From Candidatus Kapaibacterium sp. (GTDB lineage: Bacteria > Bacteroidota > Ignavibacteria > Kapaibacteriales > UBA2268): 64,000 bases of DNA. The stretch covers positions 732,501-796,500 of the forward strand of contig CP058732.1 in assembly GCA_013414795.1 (NCBI GenBank). The letters are read 5' to 3'. Positions 9,463-19,000 of this stretch are shown in pieces (position 1 is the first letter of the stretch; every line of letters begins with the position of its first letter). The position numbers were made by a program, and so were the translations under genes. The notes under the pieces were generated by a model. The model saw nothing but the letters and a program-made list of their open reading frames with translations, was not told the origin of the DNA and did not search any database.

Positions 9463-9490
9463 CTTTGCTATGCTCCGTAGCCCCTTGTCT

Positions 9491-10678
9491 CTATCTTTTT
9501 ACAAACATCGTTGTTATATTGCTTTCTCTGTTGGAAAATACAATATAGTAACAACCTGCTGGTATTTGGTACAAATTGATTTCTTCGGAGGCGACAAATC
9601 CCCTTTCGATACATTCGCCTAAAAGATTGAATATTTTGAACGAAAAGCCCAAAAAATGCTTGCTGTTTATGTAATCATCTACCGGGTTGGGAAAAACAAG
9701 CTCCGATTCTGTCTTGCGGTCATATTCGACTGATAGACTCTCCCCAATTATTCCAGCAACATAGGCGAGCGTACCTATCGCCAGTCTTGCGTTCGCATGC
9801 AAGAATGGTAAATCCAAATTGGAAAATACATCTGTCTTGCCAATGTAGGGGGGAAATGGTGGGAAATCACGCACGAAATAAACTTCGTCGTACCCATTTA
9901 ATGCAAATTTGTAAAAAGGAGTAAATTTGTTCCTACTAATTAGTGGATATGGGTACTCGATTATGTTCGCAATGTTGAAAAAGTTGCCTACTAAACCTTT
10001 GCTGTTGTTCGTATCGGTACACATAAGTGCTATCGGTTTGTCGCCGTAGTATCCAATTTGGTCTAAACCCATTCCTATGAGCCGACTGTTTAGACTTTGA
10101 ATTAGGGAATCTAATAAATAATTTCCAAAGCCCGTATTAGCCCAATCATCAAACGAAACAAAGATTATTGTTCTCTCTGTTCCAATATTTTTGAATATTC
10201 GGGAAGCTTCTAATACTACTGAAAGCCCCGATGCATTTTCGTTTGCACCGGGACCGAGGGAGTCCTTTGCATTTACCTTTGAATCATGCGATGCGGCAAA
10301 GACAATAATTTCGTTCGGTTTCGTCTTCCCAATCTTCACTGCGTATATTGTCTCCATATCAACTTTGATGGTTGAACTAGGATATGGAATAGATGAAAAA
10401 TGAGGCTCGTAGCCATACTCTTTAAACTTATAATAAACATACTTTGCTGCTATTGCGTTCAATGGTGATTTGTAATCACGATTGTTTATTACATATTCTT
10501 TCCCTTCAATTGTTACTGGATTTTCACCCGATAAATCCTTGATGATACCGTGAATCCTTGTTGTATCGATTCGAGCAACTACATTTCGGATTGTGCTATC
10601 TGTTGGCTGGGAATTCGCCAGCAATGGCAATGCCATAATTATTAATGCATAGATATAAGTTTTCATTTTCATTTTCAT
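9491..10678 (-). CDS. M28-like peptidase with altered active site, T9SS-secreted
   Basis: A 395-aa protein with a signal peptide (TYIYALIIMALPLLANSQ) after a MKMKMK start. Residues ~70-320 follow the M28 zinc aminopeptidase fold: IIVFAASHDS, GPGANENASGLSVVLEASRIF and MGLDQIGY. Several metal or catalytic positions differ from the family pattern: the H-x-D motif reads HD without a spacer, the bridging Asp is Glu (E147), the usual Glu-Glu is Asp-Asp (D177-D178), and the C-terminal HT motif is replaced (IGKTD). D206 is kept. The C-terminal 70 residues form a T9SS sorting domain (FPNPVDDYINSK, IFNLLGECIERG, IPAGCYYIVFSN). It may be a weak or inactive peptidase. Confidence 0.75.
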   Translation of the reverse strand: MKMKMKTYIYALIIMALPLLANSQPTDSTIRNVVARIDTTRIHGIIKDLSGENPVTIEGKEYVINNRDYKSPLNAIAAKYVYYKFKEYGYEPHFSSIPYPSSTIKVDMETIYAVKIGKTKPNEIIVFAASHDSKVNAKDSLGPGANENASGLSVVLEASRIFKNIGTERTIIFVSFDDWANTGFGNYLLDSLIQSLNSRLIGMGLDQIGYYGDKPIALMCTDTNNSKGLVGNFFNIANIIEYPYPLISRNKFTPFYKFALNGYDEVYFVRDFPPFPPYIGKTDVFSNLDLPFLHANARLAIGTLAYVAGIIGESLSVEYDRKTESELVFPNPVDDYINSKHFLGFSFKIFNLLGECIERGFVASEEINLYQIPAGCYYIVFSNRESNITTMFVKR

Positions 10679-10802
10679 TTTTAGTTCCCCGACTTTAATT
10701 TAACATAATATTATTATTCAATTCGAAATTGGTAACTTTGGGCAGAAGCCCTTTGTTCAAGGGGTGCTCGGCTACCAAAACAGGTAAGAATCTTGTTAAC
10801 TT

Positions 10803-12254
10803 TCATTTTATTTTCAGAATACTGCCCGAAAATGTCCCTTCGCCAGTTTTGATTCGGTAGAAATATACACCCTCGCTTCTGTCATTTGGGGTGAATACGG
10901 CTTCTCTTTCTGGATATTCGATTTTCTGCGTTTCGATAAGATTCCCCATCGAATCGTAAAATTCCATCTCTATCGGCTCCTTAACATCTGCATTGAGTTG
11001 GATTGTAACACTTTCGGAAAATGGATTGGGGTAGGCAAAAACCCGGGAAGCATTCTCTCCACTCCTTTCATCTATATAATTCGGATATTGGTCCCAATCC
11101 CAAACCCACAACCCATAACTAAATGTCCCCACCAAAAGCCTTCTACCTGCATAGGTACCAGTTTGATAAACCGGTTCCTTTACCTGTGGGTTGGGGAAAA
11201 GAAATGGTGTCCAATCCAAACCCCTATTATAACTCCTGAATATTATTCCCCAGGCGCCAAAAGCAAATCCTATTGAATTATACTTATTAAATGCAACATA
11301 TCTTAACCCAAAATTGGGATCGGTTTCTTTGTCTAACACTTTTCTCCAAGTGAAGCCACCATCAGTTGTACGCAAAATGACACTGTTCGAAGAATTACCA
11401 ATTCCCGTAGGTCTGCCTCCCACAGCAATCCCAGTAAGTTTATCGAAAAAATATGCTGAAACGATATATTGCTCAATATATCTACCACTGTCATCTACAA
11501 AAGGAAACTCATACCAGGTCTTACCCCCATCTGTCGTTCGGGCAAGGCCATTTACACGGGCACCGTTGCGCCTTACATAAAAACTTACCAAAAAGTTTAA
11601 CGAGTCAAAACAATATAATGCTTCCTCTACAGAATACCAGGGATGTTTAATTTCTCTCCAAGTTCTCCAACCATCATTAGTTACATAAAGAGGAGCATCA
11701 CCCGAGGCAATTCCATTCATACTGTCACACATTTTGAGACGCCTTATCCAGGAATAAAGTTCCCCTTTCTCTTTGCTTACAAACCAAGGTCTAATAGTAT
11801 CAATTAATTCGCCATCATCAGTAATTATCCACACCCCATAATCCGAGCCAATATATATTTGACCTTTTGTAGGGTATGAAATTTCGTAAAATTCAGTGTA
11901 TTTCCTTTTTTCTGGAGCGAACAAAAAAGACCAGGTGTAACCACCGTCGGTGGTCTTAATTATATAGCTATTATAATCAAGAGTATCGACATTATCCATA
12001 CCGATTGCTACACAATTCAAAGAGTCTAAGCAGGCAATGTGCTTAACGTGTTCTGGAAGTAATGTACCGTGATAAACTGCAAACCCAACCCTTGTTGCCT
12101 TAGGGACTACAAGACAAAAAGATGGATAATCTACCAACAAAAACAAACCAAAAATTAAAAAAACTATTTTACCAAGAAATATTAATGCTTCGTTTGCGAT
12201 GAGTTTGTGATGAGTTTGTGATGAGTTTGTGATGAGTTTGTCAAGTACTAACAT
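10803..12254 (-). CDS. T9SS-secreted YCF48/BNR-repeat protein with repeat-borne start region
   Basis: A 483-aa protein with Asp-box turns KTTDGGYTWSFLF, RTTDGGKTWYEFP and RTTDGGFTWRKVL on a YCF48/sortilin-like propeller, followed by a T9SS sorting domain (YPNPFSESVTIQLNAD, EFYDSMGNLIETQ, RSEGVYFYRIKTGEG). The ATG at 12254 has a GAGGTG ribosome site ~7 nt upstream. Codons 5-19 are written by four 11-bp tandem repeats, and the hydrophobic export segment (FLGKIVFLIFGLFLLV) comes only after them. The two other frames meet TAA stops within ten codons after the repeats, so copy-number changes would switch the protein off. Surface role and ligand unknown. Confidence 0.8.
   Translation of the reverse strand: MLVLDKLITNSSQTHHKLIANEALIFLGKIVFLIFGLFLLVDYPSFCLVVPKATRVGFAVYHGTLLPEHVKHIACLDSLNCVAIGMDNVDTLDYNSYIIKTTDGGYTWSFLFAPEKRKYTEFYEISYPTKGQIYIGSDYGVWIITDDGELIDTIRPWFVSKEKGELYSWIRRLKMCDSMNGIASGDAPLYVTNDGWRTWREIKHPWYSVEEALYCFDSLNFLVSFYVRRNGARVNGLARTTDGGKTWYEFPFVDDSGRYIEQYIVSAYFFDKLTGIAVGGRPTGIGNSSNSVILRTTDGGFTWRKVLDKETDPNFGLRYVAFNKYNSIGFAFGAWGIIFRSYNRGLDWTPFLFPNPQVKEPVYQTGTYAGRRLLVGTFSYGLWVWDWDQYPNYIDERSGENASRVFAYPNPFSESVTIQLNADVKEPIEMEFYDSMGNLIETQKIEYPEREAVFTPNDRSEGVYFYRIKTGEGTFSGSILKIK
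12198..12241 (-). repeat. Four perfect 11-bp tandem repeats inside a 5' coding region
   Basis: Four uninterrupted copies of GATGAGTTTGT (plus-strand sense) start 13 bp downstream of the start codon of the cargo gene. Because 11 is not a multiple of three, gain or loss of one or two copies shifts the frame. Confidence 0.95.
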
Positions 12255-12784
12255 TTTGGCACCTCATAAATTGTTGAACATATCTTCAACAAGTCCCTTA
12301 TAAGGGCACATTAATTTGGAAAAAAATTAAAACAAAATATTAACCATAAAACAAATTTTTCCAATTTTTTTAATTTATTACCAATTCAATAGACAAAAAT
12401 GCAGGAAAAAAAGTTACACATTTTCAAACGGGGAATGCATAAAAAATTCAAAGATACAAACCTGATAAACAAGGGGTTACAGCCCCCCTTGTTTAAGCGG
12501 TCCACGGTAGCGGGAACAATGGTGGAACGGAATGCGTACCGAATCTATCGAATTGTAGCAATGCTCTGCTCTCCGCCGTGTAAGTTATTGTGAACGAAGG
12601 AGTTACAGAACAGCAGGATTGATTATCAAAATACACACTTCCCCATTGCGTTAAAGGAATTCGAGCAGGTATGTTTCCAAACCAAACCATTTCGACTTGC
12701 AAGGTATTAAATTAAAAAAATAAACAAAAAAAATTAAAAATGCAAGAGAAGGAAATCGATAAATATCTAACGATTACCTTTTGT
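12255..12784. other. 530-bp gene-free stretch with a repeat and no convincing gene
   Basis: The first ~160 bp are very AT-rich and hold the leader of the minus-strand cargo gene. From ~12460 to ~12690 base composition is clearly richer in G+C than the flanks and includes copy 2 of the dispersed repeat. A 69-codon minus frame (12493-12702) crosses this part but lacks a ribosome site and a recognisable family. It may be an eroded mobile or foreign fragment. Confidence 0.5.
12467..12519. repeat. Dispersed palindromic intergenic repeat, copy 2
   Basis: The palindrome (AAACAAGGGG at 12467-12476, 8-nt loop, CCCCTTGTTT at 12485-12494) is followed by the 21-nt block at 12499-12519, which matches 9423-9443 at 19 of 21 positions. 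The module order is reversed relative to copy 1, while the block keeps its orientation. Confidence 0.6.
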
Positions 12785-13285
12785 TCATTTATTTTGCAAT
12801 TTATCGGGAATAATATCTAAAAGCGAATCGAGAAACGCGTCGATTTTTTTCTTCCACTTTTTGCTTCGAAGTATTTTGCGGGCTCCACGTTCAACTTTCT
12901 CTTCCGATGGATGGAATGCTTCAAGATATGCAATAATCTCTAAAATTATGAATAATGTCGACAAAATAATTGCAACGGGTTCACCTTCTGGAACAAATAC
13001 AGAAAAAACAACCGAAATACCGAGGATTGCAGCGCCCAACGCAAAAGTCAATTCGTAAAATTCTTTTTTCTTCTTCTGGCGCCAAAGCGATTTTGCTTGC
13101 TCGAATTCAAGCATTTCGTCGGCTTTTTCTATTTCAGCCTCGACAATTGCAACATCAAGATTCAAATCTTTTGCAATTGAAATGATATCCTCTTTCGTAA
13201 AGTGGTCGCCAACGAAGCCTTTTGTGGTTATAACTCTTTGAATTATTTTTTCGACTTCCTCCTTGGTGTAGAAACGTTTGCCCAT
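12785..13285 (-). CDS. Small membrane protein with two transmembrane segments and helical N-terminus
   Basis: A 166-aa protein. Residues ~1-60 form a charged helical domain (YTKEEVEKIIQRVI, HFTKEDIISIAKDLNL) of the kind found before 2TM-type domains; two hydrophobic segments follow (LTFALGAAILGISVVFSVFV and AIILSTLFIILEIIAYLEAF), then a basic tail. No enzyme motif is visible. The ATG at 13285 is chosen over an in-frame TTG three codons upstream. The plan is like 2TM-domain membrane proteins of Bacteroidota, but the function is unknown. It is divergent from queF. Confidence 0.6.
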   Translation of the reverse strand: MGKRFYTKEEVEKIIQRVITTKGFVGDHFTKEDIISIAKDLNLDVAIVEAEIEKADEMLEFEQAKSLWRQKKKKEFYELTFALGAAILGISVVFSVFVPEGEPVAIILSTLFIILEIIAYLEAFHPSEEKVERGARKILRSKKWKKKIDAFLDSLLDIIPDKLQNK

Positions 13286-13410
13286 AAGTTTCAAAAAAAG
13301 GAAAATTAATAGAAATCAATAAAATAACAAAATTGTTTTTTGTTGATTTAAAATAAATTAATTTGACTTTTTTATTCGTCAATTTTCATTAAAAAGATTA
13401 GAGGGGAAAA

Positions 13411-13767
13411 ATGGACATAGAAACTTTTCCAAACCCAAAGCCAGAGCGAGAATATGTAATTATTCATCGCAACCCAGAATTTACATCTGTTTGTCCCAAA
13501 ACTGGATTACCAGATTTTGGCACTGTAACGATTAAATACATTCCCGATAAACTTTGCTTGGAGTTGAAATCTTTAAAATACTATTTTCTTCAATTTAGAA
13601 ATATGGGAATTTTTTACGAAGATGTTACGAATAGGATACTCGACGACCTTGTCCGTGCCTGCGACCCGCTTGAAATGGAAGTGCAAACGGATTGGTCGAC
13701 CCGAGGCGGAATGAATTCCACAATCATCGCACGTTACACAAGACCAGGGAGGAAAAATGAAAGTTAA
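13411..13767 (+). CDS. queF: NADPH-dependent 7-cyano-7-deazaguanine reductase (QueF, unimodular type I)
   Basis: This enzyme reduces preQ0 to preQ1 in queuosine biosynthesis. At 118 aa it is the short, single-domain type. FTSVCPKTGLPDFG carries the nucleophilic Cys (C28), which forms a thioimide with preQ0, and the catalytic Asp (D35). The LELKSLKYYFLQFRNMG segment and FYEDV with the substrate-binding Glu follow. AGAGGGG precedes the ATG. It overlaps queD by 11 nt, so the two are co-transcribed; no preQ1 riboswitch was seen upstream. QueC and QueE are not in this window. Confidence 0.96.
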   Translation: MDIETFPNPKPEREYVIIHRNPEFTSVCPKTGLPDFGTVTIKYIPDKLCLELKSLKYYFLQFRNMGIFYEDVTNRILDDLVRACDPLEMEVQTDWSTRGGMNSTIIARYTRPGRKNES

Positions 13768-14182
13768 AATTGCAAAGGAATTTTCTTGGAATATGAGCCA
13801 TCGTCTGCCTTTCCATCGAGGGCTTTGCAGTAATATTCACGGGCATACATACAAACTTCGTGTTTCTTTGATTGGCGAACCAGACCCAAACGGTATGCTT
13901 ATCGATTTCTACGAACTCGAATCAATCGTCAAACCAATCATCGACTCGCTCGACCATTCTTTTGTAGTCGACTCAAACGATAAATTAATGTTAGAATTCT
14001 TAAAACAGAATAATTTTCGACACTTAGTGACACCAAATACGACGACTTCTGAACATCTTGCAATCTGGATTGCAAACCAAATTGCAGATAAGTTTAGACA
14101 GTATAAAAATATTGAAAAAATAATTGTTCGTTTCTACGAAACAGTTGATTCTTTTGCAGAATTCGAATATGATTTGAGATAA
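13757..14182 (+). CDS. queD: 6-carboxy-5,6,7,8-tetrahydropterin synthase (QueD)
   Basis: A 141-aa member of the PTPS/QueD family, which converts dihydroneopterin triphosphate to 6-carboxytetrahydropterin, an early queuosine step. Zinc ligands are H15 (SHRL), H28 and H30 (NIHGH). The catalytic Cys is C24, four residues before the HGH, as in QueD rather than eukaryotic PTPS. The Asp-His pair in SLDHSFV and the late Glu in RFYETVDSFAEFEYDL complete the site. It overlaps queF and lies 3 nt before the DUF2723 gene, making a three-gene unit. Confidence 0.95.
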   Translation: MKVKIAKEFSWNMSHRLPFHRGLCSNIHGHTYKLRVSLIGEPDPNGMLIDFYELESIVKPIIDSLDHSFVVDSNDKLMLEFLKQNNFRHLVTPNTTTSEHLAIWIANQIADKFRQYKNIEKIIVRFYETVDSFAEFEYDLR

Positions 14183-14185
14183 AAA

Positions 14186-16027
14186 ATGAAAAGGGACCAA
14201 ATTATTTTCATTTCTGCAAGTCTACTTTCTTTTCTGGTTCCATTTGTTATCTACTTTTTAACTGCTAATCCATACTTGACATTCACCGACAACGGAGAAT
14301 TGATGGGCGTTTGCGTAACTCTTGGAATTGCCCATCCAACTGGTTATCCCTTATTCGCTATACTTGGACATTTATGGTCTTTAATTCCTCTACCAATCTC
14401 CAAAACATTTCAAATGAATCTTTTAGCCAGTGTTTGGACTGCTTTGGCTTCATTAGTTTTTTTCCACGCAACTTTCTCGCTTTTAAAAATACTTCAAGTG
14501 CAAACTTCCAACAAAAACAAAAAAGAAGTCGAGACAGACCAAACGGGAATAATCTTACTTTCTCTGATATCTTCATTAACCTTTTCCTTTGCCAGAACAA
14601 TTTGGGGCGAAGCCACATCGCTCGAAGTCTACTCTTTGCAGTTGCTTATTTTTAACTCAATTTTGTTCATTGCTTTTGAATACATTAGAAATAATTACAA
14701 CTCAAAATTGCTATTTCTTTTGGTATTTCTCGTTGGGCTTGGCTTCTCAAATCACTTAACAACTATTTTAATAACCCCAAGTATCTTATTTATTATTTTG
14801 TTTCATTACTCTGGCAAAATCTATTTTTCAAAGCCAAAACTAAAGTCTTTACTTTTGCTTCTTATACCATTTATTGGTGGTTTAAGTCTATACATATACT
14901 TACCCTTGCGTAGTAGCCAATTTCCACTTTTTAACTGGGGTTGGGTTTCTCGCTCTTTGGACAAGTTTCTTTATCACGTAACGGGAAAGCAATATCGTGT
15001 CTGGATGTTTAGTTCATCGGAAACTATATCTGAAAATTTTGACAAATTTATATCTAATTTACCATTTACATTTGCATACATTGGTTTGATTCTTGTTTTA
15101 GTCGGATTTTTGTATCTTTTGATAAAAAATCGTTATATCCTCTACTTTCTGTTATTAAGCCTTGCGTCTTGTCTTTTCTACGCTTTGAATTATCAAATTC
15201 ACGACATCGAAACTTACTTTTCTCTTGCATATATTTCACTAATACTTTTGTCAGTTGCGGGTTTGTATTTTCTTTGGGTTCGATTTAAGTGGTGGTCAGC
15301 AATTTCAATTCTTATACCTATCCTATTAATCTTCCTAAATTTCAAAGAGAACGACGATTCGAAAAATAACCTCGTTGTAACATATACCAAAAACATAGTC
15401 GACAATCTCGAACCGAATGCAATTGTAATTTCTGCGCAATGGGATTACTTTTGCTCGGCTTTTTGGTATTTGCAAAAGGTCGAAGGTTATCGGAAGGATG
15501 TTGTCTTGATTGAAAAAGAACTTTTGCGAAGGACTTGGTATCTTGAACAATTAAGAAGATGGTATCCCGACGTGATAAGTCGTTCAAAAACAGAAATGGA
15601 TAAATATCTAGCACAACTTGAACTGTTTGAATCGGAAAAGCCGTTCGATGTAAATGAGATTCAATTTCGCTTTGAAAATCTACTACGTAGTTTCGTAGCA
15701 AAAAATTTAGGCCAAAGACCAATTTACATTACTTATGACATTCTCCAAAATGAATTGGACAGAAGACCTTTCCTTGAATACGAGCAAGTTCCACAAGGTT
15801 TTGCACTTCGGTTATTGCCCGAATACAAAGATATTCAAACAGATTTCAAAAAAATAAGCACAGAGCCATTCGAACGGTTCATCAACAATGAAAGTCATTT
15901 GGTACAAGGTATAATCCAAGCAACTGCGACGAATTTGGTGTATCTGGAAAGTTACAATCGGCTCCAAGGAAGGACAGAACTTGCCGATTCATTGATAAAA
16001 ATCATTGAAAAATTGAGTAAGCAATAA
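14186..16027 (+). CDS. DUF2723 multi-pass membrane protein, glycosyltransferase-like
   Basis: A 613-aa protein with about ten membrane segments in the first ~380 residues and a soluble C-terminal part. The N-terminal signature (YLTFTDNGELMGVCVTLG, IAHPTGYPLFAILGHL) is that of DUF2723/TMEM260-like proteins, related to GT-C protein O-mannosyltransferases. The Asp in FTDNGEL occupies the expected catalytic loop position. It may transfer a lipid-linked sugar to exported proteins; the substrate is unknown. Although next to queD, it has no evident link to queuosine. It converges on the 1668-aa glycosyltransferase gene with no gap and no visible terminator. Confidence 0.8.
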   Translation: MKRDQIIFISASLLSFLVPFVIYFLTANPYLTFTDNGELMGVCVTLGIAHPTGYPLFAILGHLWSLIPLPISKTFQMNLLASVWTALASLVFFHATFSLLKILQVQTSNKNKKEVETDQTGIILLSLISSLTFSFARTIWGEATSLEVYSLQLLIFNSILFIAFEYIRNNYNSKLLFLLVFLVGLGFSNHLTTILITPSILFIILFHYSGKIYFSKPKLKSLLLLLIPFIGGLSLYIYLPLRSSQFPLFNWGWVSRSLDKFLYHVTGKQYRVWMFSSSETISENFDKFISNLPFTFAYIGLILVLVGFLYLLIKNRYILYFLLLSLASCLFYALNYQIHDIETYFSLAYISLILLSVAGLYFLWVRFKWWSAISILIPILLIFLNFKENDDSKNNLVVTYTKNIVDNLEPNAIVISAQWDYFCSAFWYLQKVEGYRKDVVLIEKELLRRTWYLEQLRRWYPDVISRSKTEMDKYLAQLELFESEKPFDVNEIQFRFENLLRSFVAKNLGQRPIYITYDILQNELDRRPFLEYEQVPQGFALRLLPEYKDIQTDFKKISTEPFERFINNESHLVQGIIQATATNLVYLESYNRLQGRTELADSLIKIIEKLSKQ

Positions 16028-19000
16028 CTATTTTGTTTCTTGTAAAGAATTTATAACATGAAGGTTTTCCTTTGCAATTTCGTTTTCTGGGTCGACAGCA
16101 AGAATTGCAATCAAGATACTTTTTGCTTCTTCAAACTCTCCACCCAAAGTTTTAACAATTGCAAGGTCATTTAAAGCATTAATAGCATCTTTATTCTCTT
16201 TGAGAAATTTTAAAATATTCTTTTCAGCCTCATCAATTTTTCCATTGTTCATCAATTCTTCTATGGTTTGTTTTGGATATGTTGTCGAAGCAGTTTCAAT
16301 TTCCTTTTTAAGTTCTTGCTCCCTAAACAACCCAACAACGTCATCAATCTTTGGAATATACTTTTCGTTGACAAATTTTGTAATAAGAGATGTAAGTTTA
16401 GCTTTAATGTGAGGGAAAGAGTGTAGAACAATTGCAAACATTTCGTTCGCTTGATTGGGCTGATTTTTAAACAAGAACAAAATTCCAAGATAAATGTAAA
16501 TTTCTGGAAATTCAGAAGGATTACGAAAAATTTTAGTACACTCTAACGCAGTTGCATAAGCAGATATTAAATCTTCTTTCAAAATGAAATCATTTATTTC
16601 TTCTAGAAAGAAATGTTTATATTTTCTGTAAATATTATTTTGCGAAATAATTATTTCATTTTGAAGTGAAGTTTGTCTTTGTGAACTATCATTTCTAATT
16701 GTAAACTCACAAGTAACTTTTTTAATGTGAAAAAATTTGTACTTCCTAGAAATACGAATGAGAAGATCCCAGTCCTCGAGAGCAGATGGAGAGTCACTAA
16801 AATAACCAACACTTTTAAGAGCATTTGCTTCAAATAATAAGCAATTCAAGGGAATATAGTTACCAAACAATAGTTTTGTCTTATCGAAGTCACTTGAATA
16901 CACAAGTTCCCTCGATTCTATTTGATAAAAGTCGCCCGCTTTATTCATATTTGTTCTTAATGCATCGGAGTAAACTACTTTGTATTCAGGATTATGCTCC
17001 AAAAGATCAACTAATGTCTGGAGGTGATTAGGATAAAATATGTCGTCATCGTCAAGAAATGCAATGTATTTCCCTCTTGCATTATCAATTCCAATATCTC
17101 TGCCCTTCTCAACGCTATTTTCTTTGTTTACAATGTAGCGGATTCGTTGGTCATTAAACAAATTGATAATGTTAGAAACATCCTCGCCAGCATTGTTTAT
17201 TACAATTAGTTCGAAATTTTTATAAGTTTGATGTAGAACACTTTGAATCGCTCTGAGGAGAAATTTTGGTCTATTGTAAGTTATAGTTATTATTGAAACT
17301 AAAGGCTGGGTTGAGCCAATCGGCTTGGTTTGCGGTTTTTTAAATTTTTGTACAAATTCATCTGGTATAATCCAGGGAATTATTTCTAATTGATTCGGAA
17401 TATTCCTTGCATCATTGTTTCCCTTCAAAACCTCTTTAGCCCAAATAATATGATTTTCAGAATAAAAATTGGGGTGGTTCAAAATAATTTGTGATTTAAT
17501 TTCAATATCTTTCTTAACAGCAGTTGTTTGCCGACTGGCATTCCTTATTCTATATAAAAACAATGGTTCTGGAATTCTTGTCCCTGTAAATCCTTTTTGG
17601 ACCGAGCCTATCCAAAAATCCCAATCTTCATACCCCAATACCATATTCGGATTATATCCACCAACTTCTTCCCAAACTTCTCTTCTCATCAAAGAACAGT
17701 AATTCAAATGATTTTGGTAAGGTAATGTCAAGGGATCCCAATTTTTGGCTTGAACCAAATTATTTCTTTCGCCAAATTCTTGTAAATCAGTATAAACAAT
17801 GAAAAAATATGGATATTCATCCAATATTCTTACCGTTTTCTCCAAAAATGTCGGGTGAAGCATATCGTCAGCATCCAAAGGCAAGATATATTTACCTTTT
17901 GAATGTTGGTTTCCATAATTTCTTGCTTTTGCAACTCCTTCATTCTTCTTATGTAGATAAACTATTCTTCTTGTTGGATACCTTGAAATCAAGTCAAAAG
18001 CAACTTGTTTAGTGTCATCAGTGCTTCCATCGTCAACGATTATACATTCCCAGTCTTGAAATGTTTGATTAACAACGCTTTCAACTGCGTCACCAAGATA
18101 TTGTGCAAGATTGTAACAGGTAACAACAACAGAGACTTTTGGTACTTTCGTGTCGGTGGGCTTTACAAAATCTATATCAACCTCCTGGTGGCAAGCATTC
18201 GGAACAAATCCATCCAATTTATCAATATCAAATCTAAATCCTTGTTCAAACAAATTTGCCAAATTTTCAGGGGCATACTTCTGGTCGACCGAAGCACGAT
18301 TTTGCCACATTGTTTGAACAAGGTTCAATGGTGCAGAAAAAGCAACAGATTGTTCATAGCACAACAAAATGGGCTTGGTGTTCTTAAAAACAGCCTTGTT
18401 TTGATCCAAAACTGATTCAAAAGTATTTGGGTTTTTATATTCCAGATTTGTCAACAATGGTAGTAAATCTTTTGTCCTATAAATAGAACTGGAAACTTCA
18501 ATTGGATAACCAAAATCATATTCTGAAAGTGTCCAGTTAAATTTTAAAACCCTTTCGTTGATTCTTTCAAATTTTGGTAATCTTTGAAACTTATCCATTG
18601 GATGACAATAAATTGCATTAACGCCTAGCCTCAAAGAAAAGCCAATTGAATCTTGATATTTTTCTAACAGCTCGATAATTTGATTAATACTGAATTCCCT
18701 TACAAAAATGGTATCATCAACAACAAAAAGAATGTATGGAAAACGTTGAACAGAAGCAACCAAATCATTTTTGAAGTCTTTTTCTTTAACAAAGTTTACG
18801 TCTGAATATTCTTCTATAAGTTTTTGATAAAGTTTTTCATATCTTGTATTTGATGTTTTATAAAGCACTTCAATATGCACATTTTGCAGGTCTTTGCAAT
18901 ATTTCTTAAACGACCGAATAGTCGCTTCCAACTGCATTGGTCTATCTTTGCTAAAGATGTAACTGATTGTATTTTGAGAATTCTGTCTATTGACTCGGAT

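Noticed and set aside
10735-10790. Third copy of the dispersed palindrome
   Set aside because: Only a CAAGGGG fragment is shared; no paired arm or 21-nt block is present.
12493-12702. 69-codon minus-strand ORF
   Set aside because: It runs through the dispersed repeat, lacks a ribosome site, and looks like chance openness in a GC-richer patch.
13286-13410. preQ1 riboswitch before queF
   Set aside because: The leader is AT-rich, and no preQ1 pseudoknot pattern could be recognised.
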